Below, in pieces: positions 56,438-64,000 of a stretch of DNA of 64,000 nucleotides. Position numbers and translations under genes: made by a program. This DNA comes from Rhizobium sp. ASV8. Lineage in GTDB: Bacteria; Pseudomonadota; Alphaproteobacteria; Rhizobiales; Rhizobiaceae. Location of the stretch: the NCBI RefSeq assembly GCF_016429255.1, contig NZ_JAELUG010000001.1:124001-188000 (forward strand), given 5' to 3'. The notes beneath the pieces were generated by a model. The model ran no database searches. It saw only the letters and a list, made by a program, of their open reading frames with translations, and was not told the DNA's origin. Numbering within the stretch: position 1 is the first letter of the stretch; each line of letters opens with the position of its first letter.

Positions 56438-56688
56438 GTGAGTTTTCTCTCTGCCCAAAAATGAGACGCTTTTAACGTATTGCCGACCCAATACAACTTA
56501 AACGGCCGAGTACGGTTTAAGAGAGATTACTTTTTAGTCAAACATCAGCAGCAAAGTCTGTATCGACATAAACTTAGCCGATTCAAAAATACTTGCCTTG
56601 AAGAAGCATCCAGCGGTCGCATTGCGCAGGCGAATCATCCAACTTATGGTAGCGTGCAGGCTAATTTAAGCGCCTATTGGAGTACGGC

Positions 56689-58560
56689 ATGTCTAAATCG
56701 CGTCCATTTTCCATTTACTTATTAAAGGAAGGCAATGATGCGACTAACTCTTTGAGAGATGATCATGGCCTTCAGCCAGTAGAAGCGACGGAATTACCTG
56801 AGGGCGCGAGCTTATTCATTCTGGATTCAGAGCCTCGTCCGCCATGGTGGCGTAGCTATTTCGGCGTCGCACAACCGCTTTTTCAACAATTGAAAGGCGC
56901 TTTGCTTTTTCTACCAGTCGCGGAAAGATGCTTCGCATTGGCCTTTGGCCATGTCTACCATCACCTTGATGATGCAACCTACGAGTATGATTTTGGCCTC
57001 AGAGTAACTTTAAACAGCGTTGATCCCGGCGAACTCAAGAGTGCGGACATGATCGCGCCAGGGGTGGCGCGGCGAAAGCGAACTCAAGTTCCGGTATCGA
57101 CTGAGCTTACATACCTGGACTTTGATGGAAACAGCGAAATTATCAAAAGTCTCACCGGGCGAGTAAAAGAAGAGCACGCCGAGCTATTCAAGAATGCGAC
57201 TGGGGCAGTTGCGCTCAAGGTCAGCATGGATATTGAATCCGGTGAATTGGGCGAACTTTGTTCGCGACTTTTGGCGCTATATCAAAACGAAGATTACAAG
57301 GATGCTTTTCCAAACATTCAAAATATTGCTCCAGTAAATGATCCTACCAAGACAGCAGAACTAGATGCTCGCCTGATTACAGCCTTGAAGGAAAAGGATG
57401 GAAGGGCAACCCTCACAATCCCGGACATAATTGATTATCGCGACAATACTTGCTGCCTTTTTCAGGGCGATGGGCGCGTCAGCCATGTGTACCCTGATAT
57501 CTCCCTCGAGGAATTTTACGAGTTTTTAGGCGATGATTTCGATCTCGATGCGATGACCCTTGAACGGCTGAAGGGATTTCGCATGATGCTAACAGACGTA
57601 GATGGAAGTGCCGGTAAGACATATAATGTATATCGCTCTTTAGTCTATGACGTCGAGCTAGAAGATGAACACCTTGCCTATCATTTGTGCGAGGGAAAAT
57701 GGTATAAAGTCGAGAAAGACTATCTCGAACGACTGAGAAATTATCTCGATCAAAAGTGTGAAGATAACGATCTTATCGCCTACAATCATGACAGGGTAGC
57801 AGACGGAAAAGCGATCTACAGCGAGGAGGCCTACAACGAGGCAGTACCTGTCTGGAATAGCAACTATCTCTGCCTCGACCAGACAGATATCAGTCCAGCT
57901 GGAAATACGCAGATAGAACCTTGCGACATCTACACGATCCGCCCGGATGTAACCGCGACGTGCGGGCATCGTGCAATATTCTACCATATAAAGATTTCGA
58001 CACGATCCGCCCACCTGAGCCATCTTTTCAATCAAGGCATCAATTCTGCCGATGTGATCCAGCTTGAGGAAGCGTCACGTGAGAAGATGAAAGCCTTAGT
58101 TGAAGAAAAGCTAGGGGATCGCGATCCTGCGAATTTCATTGCTCCGCTTGGCACGTTTGATTTCAAGGTCACGTTCGGAATCATAACTCATAAAGACAAG
58201 GACGATAGATCGAACAATCTTCCGCTTTTCTCGAAGATCAGTCTCATGCGGACAATGCAGCAGTTGGATGTGCGCAGGATACCTTGCTCGCTTATCTTCA
58301 TTAGTGACCAGAGCCCTAAGAAGCATGGTCACCCAAAGCATGAGGAAATTCTGGTCGAAATCATCGAAACGGATGATCATAAAAGGGTGGTGCGGGCAGT
58401 TGAAGGACAGGGGTACGATACAGCTCTCGCGATCGCTCGGTGCTCGAAAGAAGTGCGTGATTGTGCAATCGGCACCAAGCTTAGGATGACAGTAAAAAGA
58501 AATAAAGATGCGAGCTTATCCACCTACCACGGGTGGCCTGTTTTCCCGGTCGAAGACTAG
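56689..58560 (+). CDS. DUF6119/TIGR04141-type sporadically distributed protein
   Basis: 623 residues from the ATG with TTGGAG upstream. The beginning (SKSRPFSIYLLKEGNDA) and the later stretch GHRAIFYHIKISTRSAHLSHLFNQG match my memory of the TIGR04141/DUF6119 family, which occurs sporadically and often close to restriction or other defence genes. Its biochemistry is not established. GC is clearly below that of the core genes. It converges with the nuclease gene at 58646, so it is not in that operon. Confidence 0.7.
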   Translation: MSKSRPFSIYLLKEGNDATNSLRDDHGLQPVEATELPEGASLFILDSEPRPPWWRSYFGVAQPLFQQLKGALLFLPVAERCFALAFGHVYHHLDDATYEYDFGLRVTLNSVDPGELKSADMIAPGVARRKRTQVPVSTELTYLDFDGNSEIIKSLTGRVKEEHAELFKNATGAVALKVSMDIESGELGELCSRLLALYQNEDYKDAFPNIQNIAPVNDPTKTAELDARLITALKEKDGRATLTIPDIIDYRDNTCCLFQGDGRVSHVYPDISLEEFYEFLGDDFDLDAMTLERLKGFRMMLTDVDGSAGKTYNVYRSLVYDVELEDEHLAYHLCEGKWYKVEKDYLERLRNYLDQKCEDNDLIAYNHDRVADGKAIYSEEAYNEAVPVWNSNYLCLDQTDISPAGNTQIEPCDIYTIRPDVTATCGHRAIFYHIKISTRSAHLSHLFNQGINSADVIQLEEASREKMKALVEEKLGDRDPANFIAPLGTFDFKVTFGIITHKDKDDRSNNLPLFSKISLMRTMQQLDVRRIPCSLIFISDQSPKKHGHPKHEEILVEIIETDDHKRVVRAVEGQGYDTALAIARCSKEVRDCAIGTKLRMTVKRNKDASLSTYHGWPVFPVED

Positions 58561-58645
58561 TTCGAAACGAACGACATGCAAACAGCCTTGGCTTGAGCGA
58601 TAAAATCACGCTTCAGAAATCACCTCTAAATTCCTGCGCAAAAAT

Positions 58646-59689
58646 CTACCCACTCACCCCAAACTCCGAGATCAGAAAATCGACCGTTGCCTGGTCACGC
58701 AGTTTACAAACGATATTCTGGTTGGCGAAAGCGCCCTTGAACCATTTGGCTTGTGACGGCTCCATCGTCTTGCGCCATTCGACGCCGACAACATATTCCG
58801 CTCGATCAGCAGGTTCGCCGGGACGCTTCATTCGAGGCTCGGCAAGTGCTTGCTCGAAGAGGGGGCCGTCGGGCGTCATAAAGTCAGAGGCAAGTTGTGT
58901 TTCACTCGTCACCACACCGTAACCGATATAGCCCTTGCCCTTGTCGTAAACGAATATCTCGTCGCCAGCGCTGAGTTGCTCCAGGCGCTTGGTGTAGAAT
59001 TCGCCTCCGCCGGCGCTGACGAAGCCGTAGCGCTTCATGTCTGTCCAGGAACGGTGCTCGCCGAGGCCAGCATTGACGAAATAATAGCCGGACCACGGCG
59101 GGCGGACCCTCCGCTCAGAGCGCTCTTCCACCTCTTCCTTATCGAGCAGGAAATCGGTCGTCAGCCATTCCTGACCGTTGGCTTCGAAGACGTTGAAAAA
59201 GATGGTGTTGATGGCGACGCCATGTTCTTCCGACAGGTATTCGACGATCCGCCGGGATGCCGGGTCAAGCTCACTTGCAACGACCAGCATGGAATGACTA
59301 CCGTTGAGCTGCTCCGGAATGGCTTCGCCGAATTTATCGCGGAAGGCTGTGACCAGGCGTGTTTGGAGATATCTTTCCGCCCGCTCATAAATTTGCGGCG
59401 TCGTCAGGGTGCGCACCCAGGATGCGTAGTCGAGCACCTGCGCCACGATCTCGCGAGGCGTGCGATCCTTCTTGAGTTCGATGATAACCAGTGCGCCCAA
59501 AGCATCCACTGCCAGCAGGTCGATGAATTTGCCGTGGTCCGTAGGTACCTGGCGACCAATTATTAGAGCATCCAGACCGAGAAGCGAGGGATCAGCCGCC
59601 ACCCAGTCTTCAATCAGACTTTCCTTCATCAACGCGCTGCGCGTGGCCGGCCTGAGCCTGCCGTCAACGATCGAATATAGCGAGGTCAT
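58646..59689 (-). CDS. PD-(D/E)xK nuclease with PUA/EVE-like C-terminal domain
   Basis: 347 residues from the ATG at 59689, which overlaps the previous stop (ATGA). Residues ~40-95 form a NucS/RecB-like nuclease core: Asp57 in FIDLLAVD, Glu71-Leu-Lys73 in IIELKKD and the QVLDY motif at 84-88. Residues ~198-347 (PPWSGYYFVN, then RYGFVSAGGG, then GDEIFVYDKGKGYIGYG) resemble PUA-like/EVE domains, several of which read modified bases. This suggests restriction of modified DNA; the second half is an inference. Last gene of the hsdR operon. Confidence 0.7.
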   Translation of the reverse strand: MTSLYSIVDGRLRPATRSALMKESLIEDWVAADPSLLGLDALIIGRQVPTDHGKFIDLLAVDALGALVIIELKKDRTPREIVAQVLDYASWVRTLTTPQIYERAERYLQTRLVTAFRDKFGEAIPEQLNGSHSMLVVASELDPASRRIVEYLSEEHGVAINTIFFNVFEANGQEWLTTDFLLDKEEVEERSERRVRPPWSGYYFVNAGLGEHRSWTDMKRYGFVSAGGGEFYTKRLEQLSAGDEIFVYDKGKGYIGYGVVTSETQLASDFMTPDGPLFEQALAEPRMKRPGEPADRAEYVVGVEWRKTMEPSQAKWFKGAFANQNIVCKLRDQATVDFLISEFGVSG

Positions 59690-60432
59690 GCGGCTTCCTC
59701 GATTTCTTCCGGCGGACAAAGTTCGGCAAGTTCCACATGCAAAATCTGCATTTCCTCATAGTTCGCCTCTGTCGCCAACGCCTCAATGTCGAACTGAGCA
59801 CAAAGGGCCAGGTCAGCTGCCGACATGTAGTTGGCGTGGATCAGATTGGCGCCAATTTCGTCTGCAGGGTCGGTATATTGACGCTCTTCAAGGTCCGCAC
59901 TGGTTCTCAAGAAGCGTTGATAAAGCTCGACAATGACCGGCTGCATGTGCGTTTCGATGTTGCGCACCTCCTTCATCATATCAGCGATTTCCGCATCGAT
60001 CGCTGCTCGATCGTTGAAGAAGACGGTTCCTGTGGGGTGTGCAATCTTGTTGCGGCGCTTGACGAATTTGGCGAATTCGCCGATCTGTTGGTTCGTGCAG
60101 CCGATCAACTTGAGAAAGCGGAAAATCTGGCTTTCCTTCAGTCGGTCGTAGAATTTGAAGGGGCTTTCGCATTCCATGAGGCTGCCTTCCTCCTCCGACC
60201 GAAAGCCGACCATTGCCATCCGAAACGGATCGGGCATCGCTAGCCTGATTTGCCATATCGAGAAGCTGACAAAGCTCATGTAGAGTAGGTGGAAGGCAAG
60301 ACTGGCGAACTCGTAGCGTTCGGCCTCATAGTTCGTCTGGAATGCTGACCAAAGAAAGTCCAGATAGGCCTGCTCGCTGGTGTTGGCGAAGGATTGCGGC
60401 AAGTAGTTTCCCAATTCGAGCGCTTCATCCAT
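59686..60432 (-). CDS. HEPN-motif protein embedded in a type I R-M operon
   Basis: 248 residues, helical, no recognisable family. It contains FVKRRNKIAHPTG, an R127-N-x3-H132 arrangement (RNKIAH), which is the catalytic Rx4-6H signature of HEPN ribonucleases such as PrrC, RloC and HepT. Overlaps: the start shares a base with the hsdMS stop (TGATG) and the end overlaps the nuclease start (ATGA), so all are translated together. A toxin or sensor role is plausible but untested. Confidence 0.6.
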   Translation of the reverse strand: MDEALELGNYLPQSFANTSEQAYLDFLWSAFQTNYEAERYEFASLAFHLLYMSFVSFSIWQIRLAMPDPFRMAMVGFRSEEEGSLMECESPFKFYDRLKESQIFRFLKLIGCTNQQIGEFAKFVKRRNKIAHPTGTVFFNDRAAIDAEIADMMKEVRNIETHMQPVIVELYQRFLRTSADLEERQYTDPADEIGANLIHANYMSAADLALCAQFDIEALATEANYEEMQILHVELAELCPPEEIEEAA

Positions 60433-63026
60433 CAGGCAGCCTCCTCGACCTTCGCTTCACCCCAAACACGGGCGATGGCAGCGTCGATCTTCTTCTCGAA
60501 CCGAGCAATGAGTTCACGGTTGCCGTTGACAAGTACCTGCTCGGCTTCAATCTCGGTGAAGATGGCCTGCTGGGTTGCCAGATCAGGCAGCGGGACCTTC
60601 AATTCGGACAATATGCCCTGCGACAAATTTCGAATGTTTGCGCCTTGCCCAGTTGTTTTCATTCGTTCTGCAAACAGCGGCGTTTTAAAGAAATGAGCAA
60701 GGTACCTTGGGCTCACCTTGGTGGTGTCAAAGCGGGCACGGATCGTGAAGCCCGAGAAGGATGCACGTCCAATTTCCTCGGGCACAAGCATCGACCGGCC
60801 AACTAAGTCAGGATTTCCGTTCGATCGCACGAACAGAACATCGCCCGGTTGAAGCAAATAATCGGCTCCGATCGGAGTGTCCAGTTGGATGGCTGAAAGG
60901 CTATCGGTGGGCACTAACCAGTTACTCTGGAAGTCGCTTACCCCGACGATGCGAAGGGGCTCACCATCCTCGCTGCGCGTGAAGTTCAACCCGTTTTTAA
61001 ATTCGGCGATTTCCCCCATCGACTGCACAGGCCACTCTGGATCAACAGGAATGTGGGGGCGGTAGTTGTCGATGACGGCGCGGGCACCTTCGATAACGCG
61101 CTGATAGCCTTCGATTTCGGTCACAATATCGCGCTGCACCTCCAGCGGAGGCAGAGGGATTTCGAAGTTCTGGAAGAACCCTGAATGAAAACTCTGGACA
61201 GTCACGCCGGGCTTGATGCCTTGCACCAAGATTTCCTTGCCACGCGCCTTGAGGTTCCAGAAAAGGAACTTCCCAAGCAACTGCTCGCCATCAGGGATGA
61301 GGGCAATCAGGTCTTGGTTGAAGCACATTTCACGCGACGTGATAGCAACTGGGAATGTGTGCTGCAGAATGCCAGAACGTACCACGCATAAGACTGTACC
61401 GGCAGGTACGAGAGAGGTGGCGCTGTTCTCCACAGCGAAGCTTGTAACACGATCTTCGGTGTCGAAAATTAGATCTGCTTTCATGTCTTTAGGGGAGACC
61501 CAAGGAACGTCGCCGCTCCAAAAGCTAGGATCTGCTTTCGATGGCGTTCCGCCGCTGACGCGCTTGGTAAGCTTGCCCAAAGCTATCATTGGCCATGCAC
61601 GCTGCACAGACGCTTTTTCCTGGTAGCGTTCCACACTGAGGTTGTAGTTGCCATCGTCGGCTAGCTTGCTGCGCTCGATGGCGCTACCGAGGGTGCTTTC
61701 CAGCCCCTCGCCACCGCCCGCCCGTGCTTCCTTCAACCATTCTCCAAGCTCGGACTTCACTTGCGCCAGTTGCGACCCTTTCACCGCTTTGCGCTGTGCG
61801 CCGAGGGCGAAGCCGTCGTTCTCAATCTTGAAAAAGGCGACGTGTTTGCTTGCCTTAGCCACCGATCGGTCGAGGATCAGGATCGATGTCTTGACGCTCG
61901 AATAGGGATTGAAGACGCCAGCAGGGAGCGAAATAACAGCGGCAAGGTGGCCGTCAACCAGCATTTTGCGCAGTGCGACGTAGGCGCTTTGGCTTTGGAA
62001 AATAATCCCTTCCGGCACGACAATTGCTGCGCGCCCGTTTGGATTCAGGTGCTCGGCAATATAATCGACAAACAGCACTTCGCTACGCTTCGACTGCACC
62101 TGGAAGCGAGTATGTGGCTTGATGCCGCCCTTTGGCGACATGAAGGGCGGGTTGGCCAGGATCACGTCCGCCGTTTGGGTCCACTTCTCCTCGCTGGTCA
62201 GCGTGTCGTACTCTTCAATCTTCGGATCGGCGAAGCCGTGGAGGTACAGGTTCACGAGGCTGAGGCGCACCATGTCAGGCGAAATGTCATAACCCTTGAT
62301 GTTGCCAGCCAGCCGCGAACGATCTTCCGGTGAGAGTTTGTCACCAGGAAAGCGCATGGGGCTTTCAAGCGCCTGTTCGGCAGCATCGGCCTCTTCATGT
62401 CGGCCGTTGCCGTTGACGACAAAAGACGAGTTGGCCTTGAGGATGTGCTTGTAGGCCGAGATCAAAAAACCGGCAGTTCCGCAGGCCGGGTCCAGAATCA
62501 CCTCATTCTTTTTAGGGTCGATGATCTCGACCATAAAATCGATGATATGGCGCGGTGTACGGAACTGCCCCGCGTCACCCTGGCTCCCAAGCACGGACAG
62601 CAAGTATTCGAAGGCGTCGCCCAGGCGTTCACTGTGATCGTAGGTGAAGCTATCGATTTCGCGCAGGAAGGAGCGCAACGTTTCCGGGTCACGATAGGGC
62701 AGATAGGCATTGCGGAAGATCGAACGGAAAAGCGCCGGAAGATTGTCGTTTTCGACCATCTTCGTCAGCGCTTCGGAGTAGATATTTAGCATCTCCTGGC
62801 CGGAAACGCCCGGCGCCACAAGCTTGGCCCAGCGATAACGCTCATAATCCTGCGTGAAGAACTTGCGCTCGCCGCCCAACTCCTCGGCCTCGAGGTCCAT
62901 GTCGTCCATGAATTTGTAGATGAGCGCGATCGTGATCTGTTCGACCTGGCTCTTGGGGTCCGGCACCTTGCCTACGAGAATGTCGCGGCAGGTGTCGATG
63001 CGGCGCTTGGTGTCTTTATCGAGCAT
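60432..63026 (-). CDS. Fused type I restriction methylase-specificity protein (HsdM-HsdS)
   Basis: 864 residues. The N-terminal part (about 1-460) is an adenine-N6 methyltransferase: DPACGTAGF (179-187) binds SAM and NPPF (292-295) is the catalytic motif. The rest resembles HsdS with two target-recognition domains (RVSGGTPSKADPSFWSG, then EFKNGLNFTRSEDG) separated by helical repeats (PLEVQRDIVTEIE and DLATQQAIFTEIE). One polypeptide therefore reads and methylates DNA. Begins 12 bp after hsdR. Confidence 0.88.
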   Translation of the reverse strand: MLDKDTKRRIDTCRDILVGKVPDPKSQVEQITIALIYKFMDDMDLEAEELGGERKFFTQDYERYRWAKLVAPGVSGQEMLNIYSEALTKMVENDNLPALFRSIFRNAYLPYRDPETLRSFLREIDSFTYDHSERLGDAFEYLLSVLGSQGDAGQFRTPRHIIDFMVEIIDPKKNEVILDPACGTAGFLISAYKHILKANSSFVVNGNGRHEEADAAEQALESPMRFPGDKLSPEDRSRLAGNIKGYDISPDMVRLSLVNLYLHGFADPKIEEYDTLTSEEKWTQTADVILANPPFMSPKGGIKPHTRFQVQSKRSEVLFVDYIAEHLNPNGRAAIVVPEGIIFQSQSAYVALRKMLVDGHLAAVISLPAGVFNPYSSVKTSILILDRSVAKASKHVAFFKIENDGFALGAQRKAVKGSQLAQVKSELGEWLKEARAGGGEGLESTLGSAIERSKLADDGNYNLSVERYQEKASVQRAWPMIALGKLTKRVSGGTPSKADPSFWSGDVPWVSPKDMKADLIFDTEDRVTSFAVENSATSLVPAGTVLCVVRSGILQHTFPVAITSREMCFNQDLIALIPDGEQLLGKFLFWNLKARGKEILVQGIKPGVTVQSFHSGFFQNFEIPLPPLEVQRDIVTEIEGYQRVIEGARAVIDNYRPHIPVDPEWPVQSMGEIAEFKNGLNFTRSEDGEPLRIVGVSDFQSNWLVPTDSLSAIQLDTPIGADYLLQPGDVLFVRSNGNPDLVGRSMLVPEEIGRASFSGFTIRARFDTTKVSPRYLAHFFKTPLFAERMKTTGQGANIRNLSQGILSELKVPLPDLATQQAIFTEIEAEQVLVNGNRELIARFEKKIDAAIARVWGEAKVEEAA

Positions 63027-63038
63027 TTCGGGCTTTCA

Positions 63039-64000
63039 TCACATAAAAGGGTTCAGAGACACGTAGTCCTTGATGTATTCCGGGATGCGCTTGCGCCACG
63101 GGGCGGGCACTTCCTTGAGATCGCGGGTCGAGAAGGAGGGGTTTACGTTGAGGTCGGCGAAATGGCCAGCGTCGATCAACGCTCGGACCTTGGCATCGCG
63201 AATATAGGCCTCGAAGAAGTAACGCATTTCGCGGATACGATCGGCTTCTTCGGGCTTCTGGTCGATCAGGAACTTTTGGAACTCGTCGTCGATCAGTTCG
63301 CCCTTGTTCTTGAATTTTGGGATGAAGCCGAAGGCCTTTTCCACCAATTCCCGCACCGAAATGCGGCGATCAACACCGGCAGCGCGACGGAGCTTCTCCA
63401 GATTGAAATATTCGCTTGGCTTGTCGAACAGTTCTTCTACCACGTGGCGTGTCGCGGCATCCCAGTCCCGCTGCTCCACCAGTTCCGCAAGCTTCGAATC
63501 GGAGCGCGCCTTTTCCTCAAATTTCTGGAACAGTTCGCGGTCGATCCGCATGCCGTCCAGGCCAATTTGTTCTTCCACATGGTAAACGACCTGGTCGGGC
63601 TCCAAAAACTCGTAAGTGCTGGGTTTAGAGGAAATCGTCGAGCCATCGTCGCCACCGTTGAACAGCGGCATGGCGGCAGGTTTTGGTAGAGCCAGTTCCT
63701 GATCGTATTCGAATTTTTCTTCGAAGAACTCGCAGTTGGCGAAGAAGTCGAACAGGCGGAACGCCGCCTTCTGCACATCACCGCGCGCCGCCTTTTGTGC
63801 AGGATCAAACAGCTCTTCCGTGAAGTTGTGCTTCCGCGTCCCGCGCCCCTTCATCTGGACGAAATCCGACGGCGAAAAGATCGGCCGCATCAGCGCCAGG
63901 TTCAGAATGTCGGGGCAGTCGTAACCCGTCGTCATCATGCCCACGGTCACGCATACCCGCGCCTTGCTGGTGCGGTAGTTTTCGACGAAGCCGCTGTGCC
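63039..64000 (-). CDS. hsdR: Type I restriction enzyme R subunit, C-terminal part (5-prime beyond window)
   Basis: The frame stays open to the window edge, so only the C-terminal ~320 residues are present. They include SF2 helicase motifs V-VI (VGMMTTGYDCPDILNLALM, then FVQMKGRGTRKH) and the helical region that binds the methylase. HsdR translocates and cuts DNA lacking methylation. First visible gene of the hsdR-hsdMS-HEPN-nuclease operon. Confidence 0.88.
   Translation of the reverse strand, partial: HSGFVENYRTSKARVCVTVGMMTTGYDCPDILNLALMRPIFSPSDFVQMKGRGTRKHNFTEELFDPAQKAARGDVQKAAFRLFDFFANCEFFEEKFEYDQELALPKPAAMPLFNGGDDGSTISSKPSTYEFLEPDQVVYHVEEQIGLDGMRIDRELFQKFEEKARSDSKLAELVEQRDWDAATRHVVEELFDKPSEYFNLEKLRRAAGVDRRISVRELVEKAFGFIPKFKNKGELIDDEFQKFLIDQKPEEADRIREMRYFFEAYIRDAKVRALIDAGHFADLNVNPSFSTRDLKEVPAPWRKRIPEYIKDYVSLNPFM

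Larger units (their letters stand above)
47731..64000. mobile_element. Integrative element at tRNA-Arg, left part
   Basis: It begins at tRNA-Arg(CCG), followed by an integrase with repeated arm-like sites. A run of hypothetical genes, replication-like functions, another recombinase and restriction genes follow, none linked to metabolism, with locally lower GC (notably 56.4-58.6 kb). I found no second copy of the tRNA 3-prime end in the window, so the right junction lies beyond it. Whether the whole span is one element or two nested is undecided, given two recombinases. Confidence 0.7.

Noticed and set aside
56689..58560. DUF6119-like gene as part of the restriction operon
   Set aside because: It is on the opposite strand and converges with the operon's last gene, so it cannot be co-transcribed.
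48012..64000. CRISPR array or second tRNA-end attachment site in the island
   Set aside because: No regularly spaced repeats were seen, and no second copy of the tRNA-Arg 3-prime end was noticed on reading.

Overview
The window looks like a chromosome segment of a Rhizobium-type alphaproteobacterium. The evidence is a GC-rich backbone, rhizobial intergenic repeats, the chvE-gguA-gguB sugar-uptake locus with its divergent LysR gene gbpR, an iolG preceded by an IolR-type motif, and a PuuD-type purine catabolic cluster. Identifications come from reading motifs in the sequence; no database search was run.

Region 1 (1-11.6 kb) is purine/urate catabolism. The plus strand carries the end of xdhB, a LysR regulator, puuD (membrane urate oxidase with cytochrome c tail), guaD and lldD. 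The minus strand carries puuE, uraD, a HepT-like gene, allA, uraH and a phosphoesterase. Together they take guanine/xanthine through urate and allantoin to ureidoglycolate and glyoxylate. An odd DUF1045 protein follows.

Region 2 (11.7-28.2 kb) is mixed housekeeping: a divergent mnmC2-like/mnmD pair whose start codons share one CATG, a large hybrid histidine kinase, a DEAD-box helicase, a DMT transporter, an ATP-grasp/alpha-E/transglutaminase operon, a serine hydrolase with an AraC regulator, and a catB-like acetyltransferase. The hydrolase/AraC pair is flanked by two copies of the transglutaminase 3-prime end.

Region 3 (28.5-47.6 kb) is sugar catabolism. A minus-strand run, chvE-gguA-gguB-gguC-ALDH-araD, imports sugars and converts L-arabinonate to 2-oxoglutarate, with gbpR divergent. 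Later come iolG, an ArsR/SRPBCC pair, a clpP paralogue and a ROK repressor divergent from xylF-xylH-xylG.

Region 4 (47.7 kb to the end) is an integrative element next to tRNA-Arg(CCG). It carries a tyrosine integrase, hypothetical and replication-like genes (AAA+ ATPase, small HUH protein), a second short tyrosine recombinase, a DUF6119/TIGR04141-type gene, and a translationally coupled restriction operon: hsdR (cut by the window end), an hsdM-hsdS fusion, a HEPN-motif protein and a PD-(D/E)xK nuclease with a PUA/EVE-like C-terminus. This last operon is the best candidate for an undescribed defence arrangement. The right end of the element lies outside the window.
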